Origin: Prochlorococcus marinus XMU1412
GTDB taxonomy: Bacteria > Cyanobacteriota > Cyanobacteriia > PCC-6307 > Cyanobiaceae
Assembly (NCBI RefSeq): GCF_017696315.1
Contig: NZ_JAAORJ010000002.1
Coordinates: 124,001 to 188,000 of the forward strand
Direction of reading: 5' to 3'
Length of the DNA: 64,000 nt
Shown here: in pieces, positions 26,918 through 37,637 of the stretch
Numbering within the stretch: position 1 is the stretch's first letter
Layout: the number at the start of each line of letters is the position of its first letter
Program-made: the position numbers and the translations under genes
The notes under the pieces: model-generated
Databases searched by the model: none
What the model was told of the DNA's origin: nothing
What the model saw: the letters and a program-made list of their open reading frames with translations, nothing else

Positions 26918-27223
26918 TTTTTAAGCTCCGGTTTCGCTTAAGTCCCCGTTCCATGGCTTAAGTCGATTTGCGGCTTGCTATGCGCAAGTTGAACGTTTTG
27001 GTAGCGGTTGCTACAATTTAATAATAACATTCTAGAAAATTATTTGTCTAGGACTTTAATAAATAAACTTAATACTTTATTTAATGAAATAGGCTCCTAC
27101 CAAAGAAAATTATGTTTTTCTTTATGTAGTTTCTTGCAGGTTACATTTTGTTCGTTTTTGAGAAGTATTTTTTATTTAATGAACTTTTAAATGTAAAATT
27201 CTTAAGATTATAAAATTTGTTTT
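26918..27223 (-). promoter_or_regulatory. 306-bp gap with the structured leader of the DUF4278 gene
   Basis: The part next to the gene (26918-27014) is GC-richer than the surroundings. It holds two direct copies of GCTTAAGTC (26936-26944, 26956-26964) and a hairpin GTAGC-GGTT-GCTAC at 27001-27014. An out-of-frame upstream ORF of 25 codons starts at 26954 on the minus strand and overlaps the gene. The rest (27015-27223) is AT-rich and I see no convincing gene in it. Confidence 0.45.
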
Positions 27224-27418
27224 ATGTTTTCTAGAAGCAAAAAACCTACAGTAAAAAAATCCGCAATAGTTGAAGAAACTCCATTATTTGCTCAATTACT
27301 ACCATTCGCAAACAGAATGAATGATAAGGTTCAGTTGGTAAATGCTTTAGCTTTTACTTTTATTATGGGATTTTCAATTTTTGGAATTGCTTTATGGAAA
27401 CTTTCAGGGCTCACCTAG
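27224..27418 (+). CDS. Small single-pass membrane protein
   Basis: 64 residues. A basic N-terminus (SRSKKPTVKKSAIV) precedes a linker NRMNDKVQLVNALAF and one membrane helix (FTFIMGFSIFGIALWKL). The layout recalls high-light-inducible proteins, but the chlorophyll-binding ExxNGRxAM motif is absent, so I do not call it Hli. The 3' end overlaps the convergent gene by 4 bp. Confidence 0.65.
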   Translation: MFSRSKKPTVKKSAIVEETPLFAQLLPFANRMNDKVQLVNALAFTFIMGFSIFGIALWKLSGLT

Positions 27419-27684
27419 TTATTTAGTTTTTGCAAAGCATTAATTTTTGATTCTTTGTTTTTAATTATTGTTAATAACCACTTGGAGGCAAGTCCCCTAG
27501 ATATTGATCTATTTTTTAGAAATCTACATATATAGATGTGTAGATTTTTTTCATTTTTGGAGTTAAATTTTTCTTCAAAGTCTAATATTTCCTCTTCTGA
27601 GGTTCTTTTTCTTAGCTCGTCCACTAAGGCATGACTCGAGGAATCATTAAATAAGTTCCCGATATTTAGGCTTAATGTCATCAA
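27415..27684 (-). CDS. Hypothetical small soluble protein
   Basis: 89 residues, helical and charged (ELRKRTSEEEILDFEEKF, then FLKNRSISRGLASKWLL). No membrane segment, signal or recognised domain. It lies alone between the small membrane gene and nrdJ, with 85 bp to the end of nrdJ; the AT-rich spacer is its likely promoter region. Confidence 0.6.
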   Translation of the reverse strand: MMTLSLNIGNLFNDSSSHALVDELRKRTSEEEILDFEEKFNSKNEKNLHIYICRFLKNRSISRGLASKWLLTIIKNKESKINALQKLNN

Positions 27685-27769
27685 TAATTTATGTCCCTAA
27701 TAAAGAGGTAGCCATAAATTAACTTTTTAAAAACTAATTAATACTTATTATTTACAAAAAATTTAAAAC

Positions 27770-30103
27770 TTAATTTTTCGGTTTAGCCAGAGGGAGAAGG
27801 CATTTATCTGAATCACAACCTGCTGGACCTGCTTCAGATAGTTCTCCAACATCATATTTATTAAGAGCGTCAAAGAAATCGTTATTTACTTTCCTTTCTA
27901 TTACTTTATTCTGCAATGATATATATTCCTCTTTACTTATTGGTTCAAAAGGTAATCTCGGGAAAGTAGCGTTAGCACTAAATCTAGCTAGCAATGCTGC
28001 TGAAATGTATCCCTCATTATTCTCTATTGCATTATGAATAGCCTTAGCTAAATCCTCGATTTCATTTTCTCTAAATTCTACGGTTGCAGAGGTATTATGC
28101 TCTGTGTAATATTTCTGTACTTGCATATAAAAATCAAATTGAGCTAATGCTGAGAAATTATTGATGTCTATTTGGTCTGCACCGTCTATATTTGCCCAAC
28201 TAACTTCTGTAGGGATTTCAACTAACCATTCTGTACATCTTGGATCAAATGGATTATCGAGCAAGCAACCATTTTCATCTTTATCAGATTGAGATGGAAC
28301 GACTGAGTAACCATAATCCATACAAGCTAAAGCTATTGGGTCATTTTTCCTGAAAGTTATTCTTCTTATGAATCTTTGAGCCTTTGGAGGATGCCATCCT
28401 GGAGCTGCTCCAGTAAGAAGACTTTTAGTTCCGGCTGGCTGAACTGTTGTGCATCTATTTGGCCTCCTTAGATTATGCTTATCACAATATTCCCATACAG
28501 TTTCTTTTACTATTTTTCTCCAAGAATCTAAGAATTTAGCTTCCTTTTCTTTGAAGGCCTTCCCTTCTTTGCTATTTGGCCTTCCTGCTTCCCACCATTT
28601 CAACCATGGCGTCCCAAAGGCATGGACACAAAAATCAAATAATCCAGTGAAACTTACTCCTACAATAGGATCATATTCCCTACTTTTTCTGTAACGCTCA
28701 ACTTCAAATTCATGATTAAGTAAGCATGCTACAGAAAGAGCGGCTGCTTTAAAAGCTTTTTTTTGCTCTTCAAAGTTTCCTGGATCAATCTGATTTAAAT
28801 GAACTTCAGCCAAATTGCAGTGGAAATCATTTCCCAAGATCTCCCCACAAGGGTTAAGGCCATATCGGCTCATCCTGTGGTCTAACTCTTCATCTGAAAA
28901 AGGACCATAACTACTATTTATCCAATTTCTCGCTTCATCCTTGCCTTGTTCTGAGTAGATTTCAATAAATTCCTTTCTCAATTCATCATCTTTGAGAATA
29001 TCTGCATTTGACCTTGCGATTGCTTCTGGAGCAAATTGAATGGCTCCCTCACCTGAATGGAATTGTTTAGTTACTGCATCCAAAACAGTTTGGTAGGTGG
29101 GTTTTGTATGGTAAACCCTAGTATGATTTGCCATTCTAAGGGCATCTTTTTCAGGGTCTATTCTCCAATTACCATTCTTATCTTGACTCCATAAATTTTC
29201 TTTTGCTGATGCTGCTTCCTTATCATCTGAAGCAAATTGTCTCATTCCAGCACTTCTTCTTATATTCCCAGCAACTATGGTTACTGCAGCTTCATCAATT
29301 AATAAACAACACTCTACTGTACTTAATTTCCTACCAATTGCCTTTCCAAGAAGTGATGCGACTCTAGAGTAAAGATCTTTCAATTTGATAGGATTTGCCA
29401 TACCACCAAAACCTTTTAATGATTCTCCAGCAGGCCTAATATCTTCCAAATCAATATAAACATCAATTTCTCTTTCAAGACTCTCGTTACTTGATGCCTC
29501 AAGAAGATATTTATAGCTATCTACCCATCCTCTTCTGCTATCTCCAACTTTGATATGAAGATCTTTTCCTTTAATTTCTAATGATGTCTTTTCTTCTCTT
29601 TGATCTTTAGGAGTTATTCCAACTTCACTGACTGATTTAATATTTATTTTGTTAATTACCGTAGGCAGATTATTTATAAAATGAGGCTCAATTATTGCAC
29701 CTGTTCCACATCCCATCATTGCTAAGTCCATCATTAATGCGAAGGCTTCCCAATCAATCAAGTTTGTTGAGGTACAGTTGTATGCTCCTGAGAAATTTTG
29801 GTTCTTATTAATCCAAGGGGTTCCTCCTATCCATAACCATCTTCCTGAAGGTTGAGCTTTTTGGTTACTTTGCATCTCTCTCATTAGGATTAATTCTTCT
29901 TCAGAAAGTTTTCCTAATTCTTTTAATCCCGATAAATTCCTTTCGCCCACTTCGCTCCAGTTCTCCCTTTTACCAGATGAAGTTTTTCTACTATAAGATC
30001 TGAAAAAAACTGGATAAGCAGCTGGAGCAGTCTTTGGAAAATCATCTTTTTGTAGATTATTGGAATTGCTCTCTGAAGAAGCTTTATTTGGTGCAACAGT
30101 CAC
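27770..30103 (-). CDS. nrdJ: Adenosylcobalamin-dependent (class II) ribonucleotide reductase
   Basis: 777 residues from a GTG start (reading MTVAPNKASS); upstream in-frame codons to 30166 look non-native. It has the monomeric class II layout: the first active-site Cys in GAYNCTSTN, NPCGEI with the thiyl-radical Cys, VQPAGTKSLL and a C-terminal Cys pair CDSDKC for re-reduction. It reduces ribonucleoside triphosphates to deoxy forms using vitamin B12 and no iron centre, which suits iron-poor oceans. It is monocistronic. Confidence 0.93.
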   Translation of the reverse strand: MTVAPNKASSESNSNNLQKDDFPKTAPAAYPVFFRSYSRKTSSGKRENWSEVGERNLSGLKELGKLSEEELILMREMQSNQKAQPSGRWLWIGGTPWINKNQNFSGAYNCTSTNLIDWEAFALMMDLAMMGCGTGAIIEPHFINNLPTVINKINIKSVSEVGITPKDQREEKTSLEIKGKDLHIKVGDSRRGWVDSYKYLLEASSNESLEREIDVYIDLEDIRPAGESLKGFGGMANPIKLKDLYSRVASLLGKAIGRKLSTVECCLLIDEAAVTIVAGNIRRSAGMRQFASDDKEAASAKENLWSQDKNGNWRIDPEKDALRMANHTRVYHTKPTYQTVLDAVTKQFHSGEGAIQFAPEAIARSNADILKDDELRKEFIEIYSEQGKDEARNWINSSYGPFSDEELDHRMSRYGLNPCGEILGNDFHCNLAEVHLNQIDPGNFEEQKKAFKAAALSVACLLNHEFEVERYRKSREYDPIVGVSFTGLFDFCVHAFGTPWLKWWEAGRPNSKEGKAFKEKEAKFLDSWRKIVKETVWEYCDKHNLRRPNRCTTVQPAGTKSLLTGAAPGWHPPKAQRFIRRITFRKNDPIALACMDYGYSVVPSQSDKDENGCLLDNPFDPRCTEWLVEIPTEVSWANIDGADQIDINNFSALAQFDFYMQVQKYYTEHNTSATVEFRENEIEDLAKAIHNAIENNEGYISAALLARFSANATFPRLPFEPISKEEYISLQNKVIERKVNNDFFDALNKYDVGELSEAGPAGCDSDKCLLPLAKPKN

Positions 30104-30237
30104 GATAAAAAAAACGTATGTAAATAACCCGTACTGGAAGAATAACTCTACCTGTGGCGTCTGCAACTATTCTTACCACTATTTAACGGTTTGTGTAGAA
30201 TTATGTTTAATATGAAATCTTTGTTTCAAAAAAGGAT

Positions 30238-30933
30238 ATGGAAAGAGTCCCCGAACCTGAATTAATGGAAGAAAAAGAGCAGGTCATTTCTTATGACGAA
30301 GCTGATTTTTCAGAAGGGGAAGTTAATCTAATTAATCAAATAAATCAATATCTTTTGAAAAAAAATATTTCTCTAGGTGAAAAAGATTTAATAGTTGATT
30401 TAGGATGTGGCCCAGGAAATATTTCTGAGAAGTTAGCAATAAAATGGCCTAATACTGCAGTCGTAGGAATAGATGGTTCTAAAGAGATGATTTTGAGAGC
30501 AGAATATAATAAAAGTATTTCTAATAATCAAAAAAAATTAAAAAATTTACGCTACATTTGTTCTGATATCAAAGACATTAAATCAAATAATTTTTTATTT
30601 AAAAAAAGAATTAGTTTACTTGTAAGCAACAGTTTGATTCATCACATTACCAATCTTGAAGATTTCTTCAACACAATAAGAAGTTTGTCTAGTAATATCA
30701 CTGTAAATTTTCACAAGGACTTAAAAAGGCCATTAGATGAAAAGTCTGCTTTAGAACTCAAAGCACAATGTTCAACTAAATATAATGAGATTTTAACTAA
30801 AGATTATTATGCATCTTTAAGAGCTTCTTATACTTTTAAAGAGTTAAAAAATTTCACCTTAGAGAATGATCTATCCTCTTTAGATGTGTTTGAAGAAGGT
30901 GAAAATTATTTAATAGTCTATGGTAATGTTTAA
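30238..30933 (+). CDS. Class I SAM-dependent methyltransferase
   Basis: 231 residues. Motif I LIVDLGCGPGNISEK is at ~residues 50-64 and the acidic post-I motif VVGIDGS follows, then the motif IV region LLVSNSLIHHI. The substrate is not apparent; the fold is shared by many trans-aconitate/UbiE-like enzymes. It starts 71 bp upstream-side from nrdJ in divergent orientation and lies 31 bp before prfC. Confidence 0.82.
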   Translation: MERVPEPELMEEKEQVISYDEADFSEGEVNLINQINQYLLKKNISLGEKDLIVDLGCGPGNISEKLAIKWPNTAVVGIDGSKEMILRAEYNKSISNNQKKLKNLRYICSDIKDIKSNNFLFKKRISLLVSNSLIHHITNLEDFFNTIRSLSSNITVNFHKDLKRPLDEKSALELKAQCSTKYNEILTKDYYASLRASYTFKELKNFTLENDLSSLDVFEEGENYLIVYGNV

Positions 30934-30964
30934 GAACTAAGTGAAAGGCCCTTATATTATATAA

Positions 30965-32602
30965 ATGAGCTTAGATACTAAAATTCTAAATAATAAAGAA
31001 ATACTGGATGCGGTAAATAAAAGAAGAAATTTTGCTATTATTTCACATCCCGATGCTGGGAAAACGACTCTTACCGAGAAGCTTCTTTTGTATGGAGGTG
31101 CCATTCAACAGGCAGGAGCAGTAAAAGCTAGGGGTAATCAGAGAAAAGCCACCTCAGACTGGATGGAACTTGAGAAACAAAGAGGTATTTCTATTACATC
31201 AACTGTATTGCAATTTGAATATGAAAGATCTGTAATTAATCTATTAGATACACCAGGACACCAAGATTTCTCCGAAGATACTTATAGAACATTAGCTGCT
31301 GCTGATAATGCAGTTATGTTGGAAGATGCTGCTAAAGGACTAGAACCTCAAACTAGAAAATTGTTTGAAGTTTGCAAGATGCGAAAAATACCAATATTTA
31401 CTTTCATAAATAAAATGGATAGACCAGGAAGAGAGCCATTTTCTTTACTTGATGAAATTGAATCAGAACTTGGATTAAATACCCTACCTATAAACTGGCC
31501 AATTGGGAGTGGCGAGGAATTTAGAGGGGTAATTGATAGATTTTCTAGAGAGGTGATTTTATTTGATAAAGCAGTGAGAGGGAAACAATCGAATGAGAAA
31601 AGATTAAGTCTTGAAGATAAAGAGCTATCAAAATATGTAGAGAGAGATTTACTTGAAAACTCTCTTGAAGAATTGGAGGTTCTTGATGAGGCAGGATCTA
31701 AATTTGAAAAAGAAAAAGTTTTTAATGGCTCTTTAACCCCAGTTTTCTTTGGATCTGCCATGACTAATTTTGGCGTAAGGCCATTTTTAGATAGTTTTTT
31801 AAAAATGGCACAAAAACCAACTTCAAGAAATAGTAATAAAGGGGATATTGAACCTGCAAGCGATGAATTTAGTGGTTTTGTTTTTAAGCTTCAGGCAAAT
31901 ATGGATCCAAAGCACAGAGATAGGGTTGCTTTTATAAGAGTTTGTAGTGGCAAATTTGAAAAGGATATGTCAGTTAAACATTCCAGAACTGGTAAAACAA
32001 TTAGATTATCGAGACCACAAAAAATATTTGGGCAAGATAGAGAAGTAGTCGATGATGCCTATCCTGGAGATGTTATTGGTTTAAATAATCCAGGGATGTT
32101 TTCTATTGGAGATACTCTTTATACGGGTGCTCATCTGGAATATGAGGGCATACCATCCTTTAGTCCTGAAATATTCAGCTGGTTAAGAAATCCAAATCCC
32201 TCAGCATTTAAAAACTTTAGAAAGGGTGTTAATGAACTTCGAGAAGAAGGAGCTGTTCAGATTCTTTATGACTTTGATGAGAGTAAAAGAGATCCTATAC
32301 TCGCAGCGGTTGGTCAATTGCAGCTGGAGGTAGTAACTCACAGATTAAAAAGTGAATATGGTGTAGATGCAAATCTTGAAGCAATGCCATATCAATTGGC
32401 TAGATGGATTTCTGATGGATGGCCAGCCATTGAAAAACTTGGCAGAATATTCAACTGTAAAATAGTTAAAGATTGTTGGAATAGGCCAGTAATTCTTTTC
32501 AAAAATGAGTGGAATCTAAATCAGTTTGTTGAAGACAATAATCAATTAAATTTAAACAAAGTTGCGCCCGTTGTTAGTGGAGTCGAACCAATTGTTTTAT
32601 AA
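30965..32602 (+). CDS. prfC: Peptide chain release factor 3
   Basis: 545 residues, a translational GTPase. G1 [11 protein letters not shown] is at ~26, the switch region RGISITS, G3 [14 protein letters not shown] and G4 NKMDR are all intact, and [17 protein letters not shown] is RF3-specific. It recycles RF1/RF2 after peptide release. It follows the methyltransferase gene on the same strand. Confidence 0.95.
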   Translation: MSLDTKILNNKEILDAVNKRRNFAIISHPDAGKTTLTEKLLLYGGAIQQAGAVKARGNQRKATSDWMELEKQRGISITSTVLQFEYERSVINLLDTPGHQDFSEDTYRTLAAADNAVMLEDAAKGLEPQTRKLFEVCKMRKIPIFTFINKMDRPGREPFSLLDEIESELGLNTLPINWPIGSGEEFRGVIDRFSREVILFDKAVRGKQSNEKRLSLEDKELSKYVERDLLENSLEELEVLDEAGSKFEKEKVFNGSLTPVFFGSAMTNFGVRPFLDSFLKMAQKPTSRNSNKGDIEPASDEFSGFVFKLQANMDPKHRDRVAFIRVCSGKFEKDMSVKHSRTGKTIRLSRPQKIFGQDREVVDDAYPGDVIGLNNPGMFSIGDTLYTGAHLEYEGIPSFSPEIFSWLRNPNPSAFKNFRKGVNELREEGAVQILYDFDESKRDPILAAVGQLQLEVVTHRLKSEYGVDANLEAMPYQLARWISDGWPAIEKLGRIFNCKIVKDCWNRPVILFKNEWNLNQFVEDNNQLNLNKVAPVVSGVEPIVL

Positions 32603-32653
32603 AGTCTTAATGGATTATAAAATTAGTTAATCTGTTAGTATTGGTAAAAAATT

Positions 32654-33328
32654 TTGGATTCAAACAATAATAAAAAAAATAACGAAAAATCACCTTATGA
32701 AATTTTAGGTGTAAAAGAAGGTGCTGCTTTTGAGGATATTCAGAAGGCTAGAGATATTAAAGTTAAAGAGGCTGGTGAAGACTTAATTTTAAAAGCGAAA
32801 ATAGAATCTTCCTTTGATCAATTACTCATGGGTAGTTTGAAAGCGAGGCAATCAGGAAATGTAAGCTATGAAGCTGTGAGTGCCTCAAAAAAAGAAAAAC
32901 AAATTAATCAATTTACCAATAATAACTTCCCACTTCTTTCTAAGATAAAAAATTTAAATAATAACTCTAACAATTCAAGTCAGTATAGTCTGCCAAAAAT
33001 AACTACCCCCTCATTTGATAATCTTTCAATAAAAATATCTGTTGGGCTATTATTTTTAATTTTGTTATTTATCAGTCCAGACTCTAATAATAGACTTTTA
33101 CTCTCTATCTCAACATTAATACTTACCTATACTCAAATTAAATCAGGGAAAAGATTTATAGGTTCTTTGGGTTGGAGTGTTACCTTTCTCTCGATAGGAT
33201 TAATATTTGGTGGATTGCTTGAAAATAATTCTTTCATTCAGGAAGTATCAAACAACTCTTTATCAATACAAAAAATTCAAAGTATTCCGGCCATGGTTAT
33301 TTTATGGCTAGGCGTAATTTTTTTATGA
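32654..33328 (+). CDS. CPP1-like membrane protein
   Basis: 224 residues from a TTG start. The N-terminal J-like segment [20 protein letters not shown] lacks the HPD motif of true DnaJ; three or four C-terminal membrane segments follow from ~125. This matches the CPP1-like family; plant CPP1 stabilises protochlorophyllide oxidoreductase, so a chlorophyll-related chaperone role is possible. The 3' end overlaps hslO by 6 bp. Confidence 0.83.
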   Translation: MDSNNNKKNNEKSPYEILGVKEGAAFEDIQKARDIKVKEAGEDLILKAKIESSFDQLLMGSLKARQSGNVSYEAVSASKKEKQINQFTNNNFPLLSKIKNLNNNSNNSSQYSLPKITTPSFDNLSIKISVGLLFLILLFISPDSNNRLLLSISTLILTYTQIKSGKRFIGSLGWSVTFLSIGLIFGGLLENNSFIQEVSNNSLSIQKIQSIPAMVILWLGVIFL

Positions 33329-34231
33329 TTGATTTTCTATCATAGATTTAATTTCTTCATAATTTATAAGATATTTATTTTTACAAAATTCACAAACCAA
33401 CTCTGCTTTGCCATCTTTCTTGAGGATGTCCTCTAACTCGCTCTTATCAAGCATTTTCATCGCATTTAAACTTCTTTGTTTGGAACACTTGCATTTAAAA
33501 CTCACTTCTTGAGAACGAGCTTTTTCAGAGATTGATTTATCGTCAATATCGGGAAATATATTTCTAATTAACTCAAGAAGATTATCTTTTGACTTAAATA
33601 GATCCTCGCTGAAAGAATTAATTTCTTTGCATCTTTCTTCAAGTAGTGAGACTAGCAGAGGGTCAGTATCTTTTTTAGGTAAAACTTGAGCTAACAAGCC
33701 ACCACTACAAATAACACTTTTATTTTGAATTTTTTCTCCAATAAATACAGCAGAGGGAGTTTGCTCTGAATGATATAAATATGAAGCTAAGTCTTCAGCA
33801 ATATTCCCATTTACTAATTCAACAGTGCTTGTAAAGGGTTCTCCAAATCCACTATCTCTAATTACATTTAAATATCCTGTACCTAATGCTTTTGTGAAAT
33901 CAAAAGAATATTTATTATTATCTATTTTGACTAGGTCCAATTCTAAATTAGGATTCCCTACATAACCCCTAACTTTCCCGTCTCTACCTGCATCAACTAG
34001 TAATCCCCTTAAAGGTCCGTCAGATCTAACTCTTAAAGTGACTCTACCATGCATTATTTTCATCGAGCTTGCTAAAAGCAGTGAAGCACTAAATGCTCTG
34101 CCTAAGATACAGGTGGTTAAGTAAGAAAGGCCGTGTCTTTTTTTTGCTTCTAAAGAAGATTCTGTTGTTAAGACAGCAACTAATCTTATTCCTCCATTGG
34201 CTGCAGTAGCCCGAACTATCCTATCCTGCAT
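33323..34231 (-). CDS. hslO: Redox-regulated chaperone Hsp33
   Basis: 302 residues. The N-terminal domain ([41 protein letters not shown]) and the C-terminal zinc-binding redox switch with CKCSKQRS and CEFCKNKY (CxC...CxxC) are typical. Oxidation of these Cys unlocks holdase activity. Its start overlaps the end of the upstream ABC ATPase gene by 11 bp, so the two are co-translated. Confidence 0.95.
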   Translation of the reverse strand: MQDRIVRATAANGGIRLVAVLTTESSLEAKKRHGLSYLTTCILGRAFSASLLLASSMKIMHGRVTLRVRSDGPLRGLLVDAGRDGKVRGYVGNPNLELDLVKIDNNKYSFDFTKALGTGYLNVIRDSGFGEPFTSTVELVNGNIAEDLASYLYHSEQTPSAVFIGEKIQNKSVICSGGLLAQVLPKKDTDPLLVSLLEERCKEINSFSEDLFKSKDNLLELIRNIFPDIDDKSISEKARSQEVSFKCKCSKQRSLNAMKMLDKSELEDILKKDGKAELVCEFCKNKYLINYEEIKSMIENQS

Positions 34232-34868
34232 GATTTTCTTTCATAAAATTTTTGATTTTCCCTTTTTCCAAGAATAATATCCTAGAAGGAATTCCCTCAA
34301 ATAAGGCAGGTTCATGAGTAACAATAATAATTGTATTTTTATTTTTTAAATCAAGAATTAAATTCTTCACATCATTTCTCATTGAATAGTCTAATCCAGC
34401 AGTTGGTTCATCAAGTAAAAGAATTGAGGGGTTTCTAAGTAGTTGAACTGCTACAGCTAACCGCCTTTGTTGTCCTCCACTTAGCTGTTCTGGTGGTTGA
34501 GTCAGATTAATTTTTTTCAAACCAACTTTATTTAAAACTATTTCTATATTTTTTTCTCTTAAAGATTTATGGCCTATTTTTAATTCTTTACCAATGGTTG
34601 TACCTATAAAGTATCTTTCAGGAAATTGGAATACTACTCCACAAAACCATCTTCTTTGTCTAGAAGACAAAATTTTATTCTTCCAAGTAATTTTTCCCTT
34701 TTGCGGATTTGTTAATCCGCTTATTATTTCGAGTAGTGTTGTTTTCCCAGAACCACTACTGCCGCAAATTAAAATGATTTCATTTTCATGAACTTTTAAA
34801 TTTAAATTGTCTATTATTTTTCTTTCACCAGTTTGGGGTTGATAAGATATTTCTTTTAAATCAAGCAT
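34221..34868 (-). CDS. ABC transporter ATP-binding protein
   Basis: 215 residues. Walker [11 protein letters not shown] is at ~35-44, the signature LSGGQQRR and Walker [14 protein letters not shown] are intact, with a switch His in [11 protein letters not shown]. The sequence is close to the ECF/CbiO-like ATPases. No permease or binding protein lies next to it, so partner and substrate are unknown. Confidence 0.9.
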   Translation of the reverse strand: MLDLKEISYQPQTGERKIIDNLNLKVHENEIILICGSSGSGKTTLLEIISGLTNPQKGKITWKNKILSSRQRRWFCGVVFQFPERYFIGTTIGKELKIGHKSLREKNIEIVLNKVGLKKINLTQPPEQLSGGQQRRLAVAVQLLRNPSILLLDEPTAGLDYSMRNDVKNLILDLKNKNTIIIVTHEPALFEGIPSRILFLEKGKIKNFMKENHAG

Positions 34869-34951
34869 TATTAATTAAGTTATAGGTATGAATTTGAATC
34901 TAGTAATAACTTACTTATAATAGCTTTAGATCTAAAAAGATATTAATCAAT

Positions 34952-35395
34952 ATGAATATTATTTTTAGGGAAGTTGATCCTTTTAATTGTTGGATATGGA
35001 TCAGGTTTTCAGAATCACCAACTCAAGACGAAAAAAATTATTTAGATGGTGTTTTTGATAGTTGGTACGTTTTAGGAAGGTTAGGTGGATTTAATTCTGA
35101 AAATTTGCAAACTCATGAAGAGGGTTCCGATCTAAGTTGGATGTCCTATGATAATGACCAAAAAAATGCATCTCTTCCAGCCTTAATGCATAATTTAGGA
35201 ATCATGGAATATCAAAATCTATGGGGAAGATGTTGGGTTGATTTTGGAACTTCAGACTCCATTTCAATAGATATATTAATTAATTCTTTGAATGAGATAT
35301 CAAATAATTATGTAAAAATTGAAGAGTTAATTATTGGGGGTGAAAATAATGATTGGTCAGTTGAAGAACATGAAGATTTAGTTTTCAAAGATTAA
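34952..35395 (+). CDS. DUF3531-like conserved protein
   Basis: 147 residues, acidic and soluble. Aromatic motifs CWIWIRF, DGVFDSWYVLGRLGGFN and YQNLWGRCWVDFGTSD fit the DUF3531 family found in cyanobacteria and plastids; function unknown. It is followed 9 bp later by rsmE and is likely in the same transcript, so a ribosome-linked role is conceivable but only inferred. Confidence 0.83.
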   Translation: MNIIFREVDPFNCWIWIRFSESPTQDEKNYLDGVFDSWYVLGRLGGFNSENLQTHEEGSDLSWMSYDNDQKNASLPALMHNLGIMEYQNLWGRCWVDFGTSDSISIDILINSLNEISNNYVKIEELIIGGENNDWSVEEHEDLVFKD

Positions 35396-35404
35396 GTGTT
35401 TTAG

Positions 35405-36178
35405 ATGGAAGACTTAACAAGATTAATTATTTCCCATGAAAGAATTGAAAATATTAAGAACAATAATTTAGAACTTTCTAAAGAAGAGGCTCATTATTTA
35501 AATAAAGTAATGAGGATAAAAAATGGTAAAAAAATATTTATAGCTAACGGAGAGGGTTCATTATGGAAAGCTATAAAAGTTAAAAATGATTGCTTAGAAA
35601 TAATTAAATCAAAAAAACCTTACTTATTTCAAGAACAAGAAATTAACTTATTAGGAATAGCTGTTGTTATACCAAAAAGTGGTTTTGAGGATATTTTAAA
35701 AATGTGTACTGAAATAGGAATTGATTATATACAGCCATTATTTTCTGAAAGACAGGTAAACAAAAATTTAAATTTTTCTAGAAAACTTTTGAGATGGAAT
35801 TTAATTATCAATGAAGCTGTTGAGCAAAGTGAGAGATTATGGAAACCATCTATTTTAAATGGAATGGATATTATTGAATGGCTAAAAAATAGAGATAATC
35901 AAGAAAGAGTTTCAATTTCTATAACTAGAGAAGAAAAACTATATGACTTAAATCAATGGTTAAGAAAACAACAAGAATTTGGAAATAAAAAAGGAGGTAT
36001 TTTTTGGAATGTAATTGGTCCTGAAGGAGGTTGGTCCGCTAAAGAAATTGATTTTTTTAAAAAAAATAATATTACCTTTGTTAAGCTTTCCGACACTATC
36101 TTGAGAACTTCAACGGCTAGTATTAACGCATCATCAATTCTAAATCAGTGGAGAATTGATTTAAAATTAAAGAATTAG
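35405..36178 (+). CDS. rsmE: 16S rRNA (uracil-1498-N3)-methyltransferase
   Basis: 257 residues of the SPOUT class. Conserved stretches are VMRIKNGKKIFIANG, VIPKSGFEDILKMCTEIG and the knot signature IGPEGGWSAKEIDFF, LRTSTASINA near the C-terminus. It methylates U1498 of 16S rRNA in the decoding region. It lies in a run with the DUF3531 gene and the following membrane gene (6-bp gap). Confidence 0.92.
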   Translation: MEDLTRLIISHERIENIKNNNLELSKEEAHYLNKVMRIKNGKKIFIANGEGSLWKAIKVKNDCLEIIKSKKPYLFQEQEINLLGIAVVIPKSGFEDILKMCTEIGIDYIQPLFSERQVNKNLNFSRKLLRWNLIINEAVEQSERLWKPSILNGMDIIEWLKNRDNQERVSISITREEKLYDLNQWLRKQQEFGNKKGGIFWNVIGPEGGWSAKEIDFFKKNNITFVKLSDTILRTSTASINASSILNQWRIDLKLKN

Positions 36179-36184
36179 ATAAAT

Positions 36185-36928
36185 ATGGATTTAATTAGAA
36201 ATCAATTTTTTATAGGTTTTTGCATTAATTTTATTTTGATTTATATATTTTGCAGGATTCCTTTGATGACGAAAAGTGGTTGGGTAAGTGCAGGCATCTT
36301 AGGCACAATTTTGTGGGGATGTTTGTCTTGGCAGGGATGGATGTCAGTTGTAATTTATTTATTATTTGGATCCCTCGTTACCAAAATAGGTTTTAAATTT
36401 AAAAAAGCACAAGGGATTGCTGAAAAAAGAGGAGGGAGGAGAGGTCCTGAGAATGTATGGGGCTCTGCAGCTACAGGATTATTTCTTGCCATTATGACCA
36501 AATTTAATGTTGCCAATGTAGTGATGTTTAAAGTAGGTTTTGCTGCAAGTTTTGCTGCAAAGTTGGCGGATACTTTTGGGAGCGAAATTGGAAAAAGATT
36601 TGGTAAAGACACATACTTAATTACTTCACTTAAAAAGGTGGATAGGGGAACTGAGGGAGGAATAAGTATAGAAGGAACATTAGCTAGTGTTTTGGGATCA
36701 ATATTTATGGCTTTTATAATGCTTCGTCTATCAATTATTTCTACAAAATATCATTTTATAGTTGTTGTAGTTTCTGGATTCTTGGCAACACTTTCCGAAA
36801 GTATTATTGGTGCTAAATTTCAAAACAAATATAAATTAAGTAATGAATTGGTAAATGCTATTCAGACAAGTATTGCTTCTGTTTTGGCTATCTTTGCTCT
36901 TATTTTATATTCATATTTTTCAAATTAA
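36185..36928 (+). CDS. DUF92/TIGR00297-family membrane protein (VTE6-like)
   Basis: 247 residues with about six or seven membrane helices. The motifs GGRRGPENVWGSAATGLF, ADTFGSEIGKRFGKDTYLIT and KKVDRGTEGGISIEGT are the family's signature. The plant member VTE6 is a phytyl-phosphate kinase for tocopherol and phylloquinone recycling, which would suit a phototroph, though kinase activity here is inferred. Confidence 0.88.
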   Translation: MDLIRNQFFIGFCINFILIYIFCRIPLMTKSGWVSAGILGTILWGCLSWQGWMSVVIYLLFGSLVTKIGFKFKKAQGIAEKRGGRRGPENVWGSAATGLFLAIMTKFNVANVVMFKVGFAASFAAKLADTFGSEIGKRFGKDTYLITSLKKVDRGTEGGISIEGTLASVLGSIFMAFIMLRLSIISTKYHFIVVVVSGFLATLSESIIGAKFQNKYKLSNELVNAIQTSIASVLAIFALILYSYFSN

Positions 36929-36944
36929 CAATATTTGGGAAGAC

Positions 36945-37595
36945 CTAAGATCCCTTCCATTTTGTAAGAATCTCCCAGCTTTTAAGTCTTTGGAAAAGCC
37001 AGAAATGACCTTCGGAATTTAGATGAATTCCATCATGCGTAATCCAATTTTTACTCCTTTTATCAGAGTACATTTCTCTAAAAGTAGGCAGAAATGGGAC
37101 ATTCTGATTTAGGCATACTTCCTCCATTCTTCTTTCATAAGAATTACAAAAATCATTTGAGTACCATAGACATCCTGCGAACGGCATTTTGCTTTCGTCA
37201 ACTGGTGTCAAACCAATAACAAATAAATTTGTTTGAGAGTTCATTTCATTAATTAGCCTCTCTAATCCATATTCAAATCCATCTATATCTAATTGATGTC
37301 TTCCATTTATCTGACCAATTGCTGCAGTATCGTTAAGACCTACATTTAGTAGGATCGCTTTAGGTTTATTTCTTCTCGTTTCTCCTCTAGATGACCATTC
37401 TTTTTCCCATCTAGATGAAACTTTTTCTATCCCATCTCCCCTAACGCCAAGTTGATAAATAACTGGCCCATTTTGGTTATTACCCCAATCTTTTCTAAGC
37501 CTCTCACACCATCCACCACCCTCATTATCTCCCCATCCATAAACTGAGCTATCTCCAATTACAACAAGCTGTTTTGGTAAAATAATCACTATCAC
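36945..37595 (-). CDS. SGNH/GDSL-family hydrolase
   Basis: 216 residues. Block I VVIGDSSVYGWG carries the nucleophile Ser, block III VGLNDT the Asn, and block V THDGIHLN the Asp-x-x-His pair. No signal peptide is evident, so it is probably a cytosolic esterase or lipase of unknown substrate. Its start may be Met1 or a slightly later codon. It lies downstream of phnE on the same strand. Confidence 0.85.
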   Translation of the reverse strand: MIVIILPKQLVVIGDSSVYGWGDNEGGGWCERLRKDWGNNQNGPVIYQLGVRGDGIEKVSSRWEKEWSSRGETRRNKPKAILLNVGLNDTAAIGQINGRHQLDIDGFEYGLERLINEMNSQTNLFVIGLTPVDESKMPFAGCLWYSNDFCNSYERRMEEVCLNQNVPFLPTFREMYSDKRSKNWITHDGIHLNSEGHFWLFQRLKSWEILTKWKGS

Positions 37596-37637
37596 CGAAA
37601 AAAATAATTACTTGATTTAACAAATTATTCTTACAAA

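Noticed and set aside
27008-27190. 60-codon plus-strand frame in the gap before 27224
   Set aside because: Starts with TTG inside a hairpin, composition is low-complexity Phe/Leu/Asn, no support.
27224-27418. High-light-inducible protein
   Set aside because: Has one membrane helix but lacks the ExxNGRxAM chlorophyll-binding motif.
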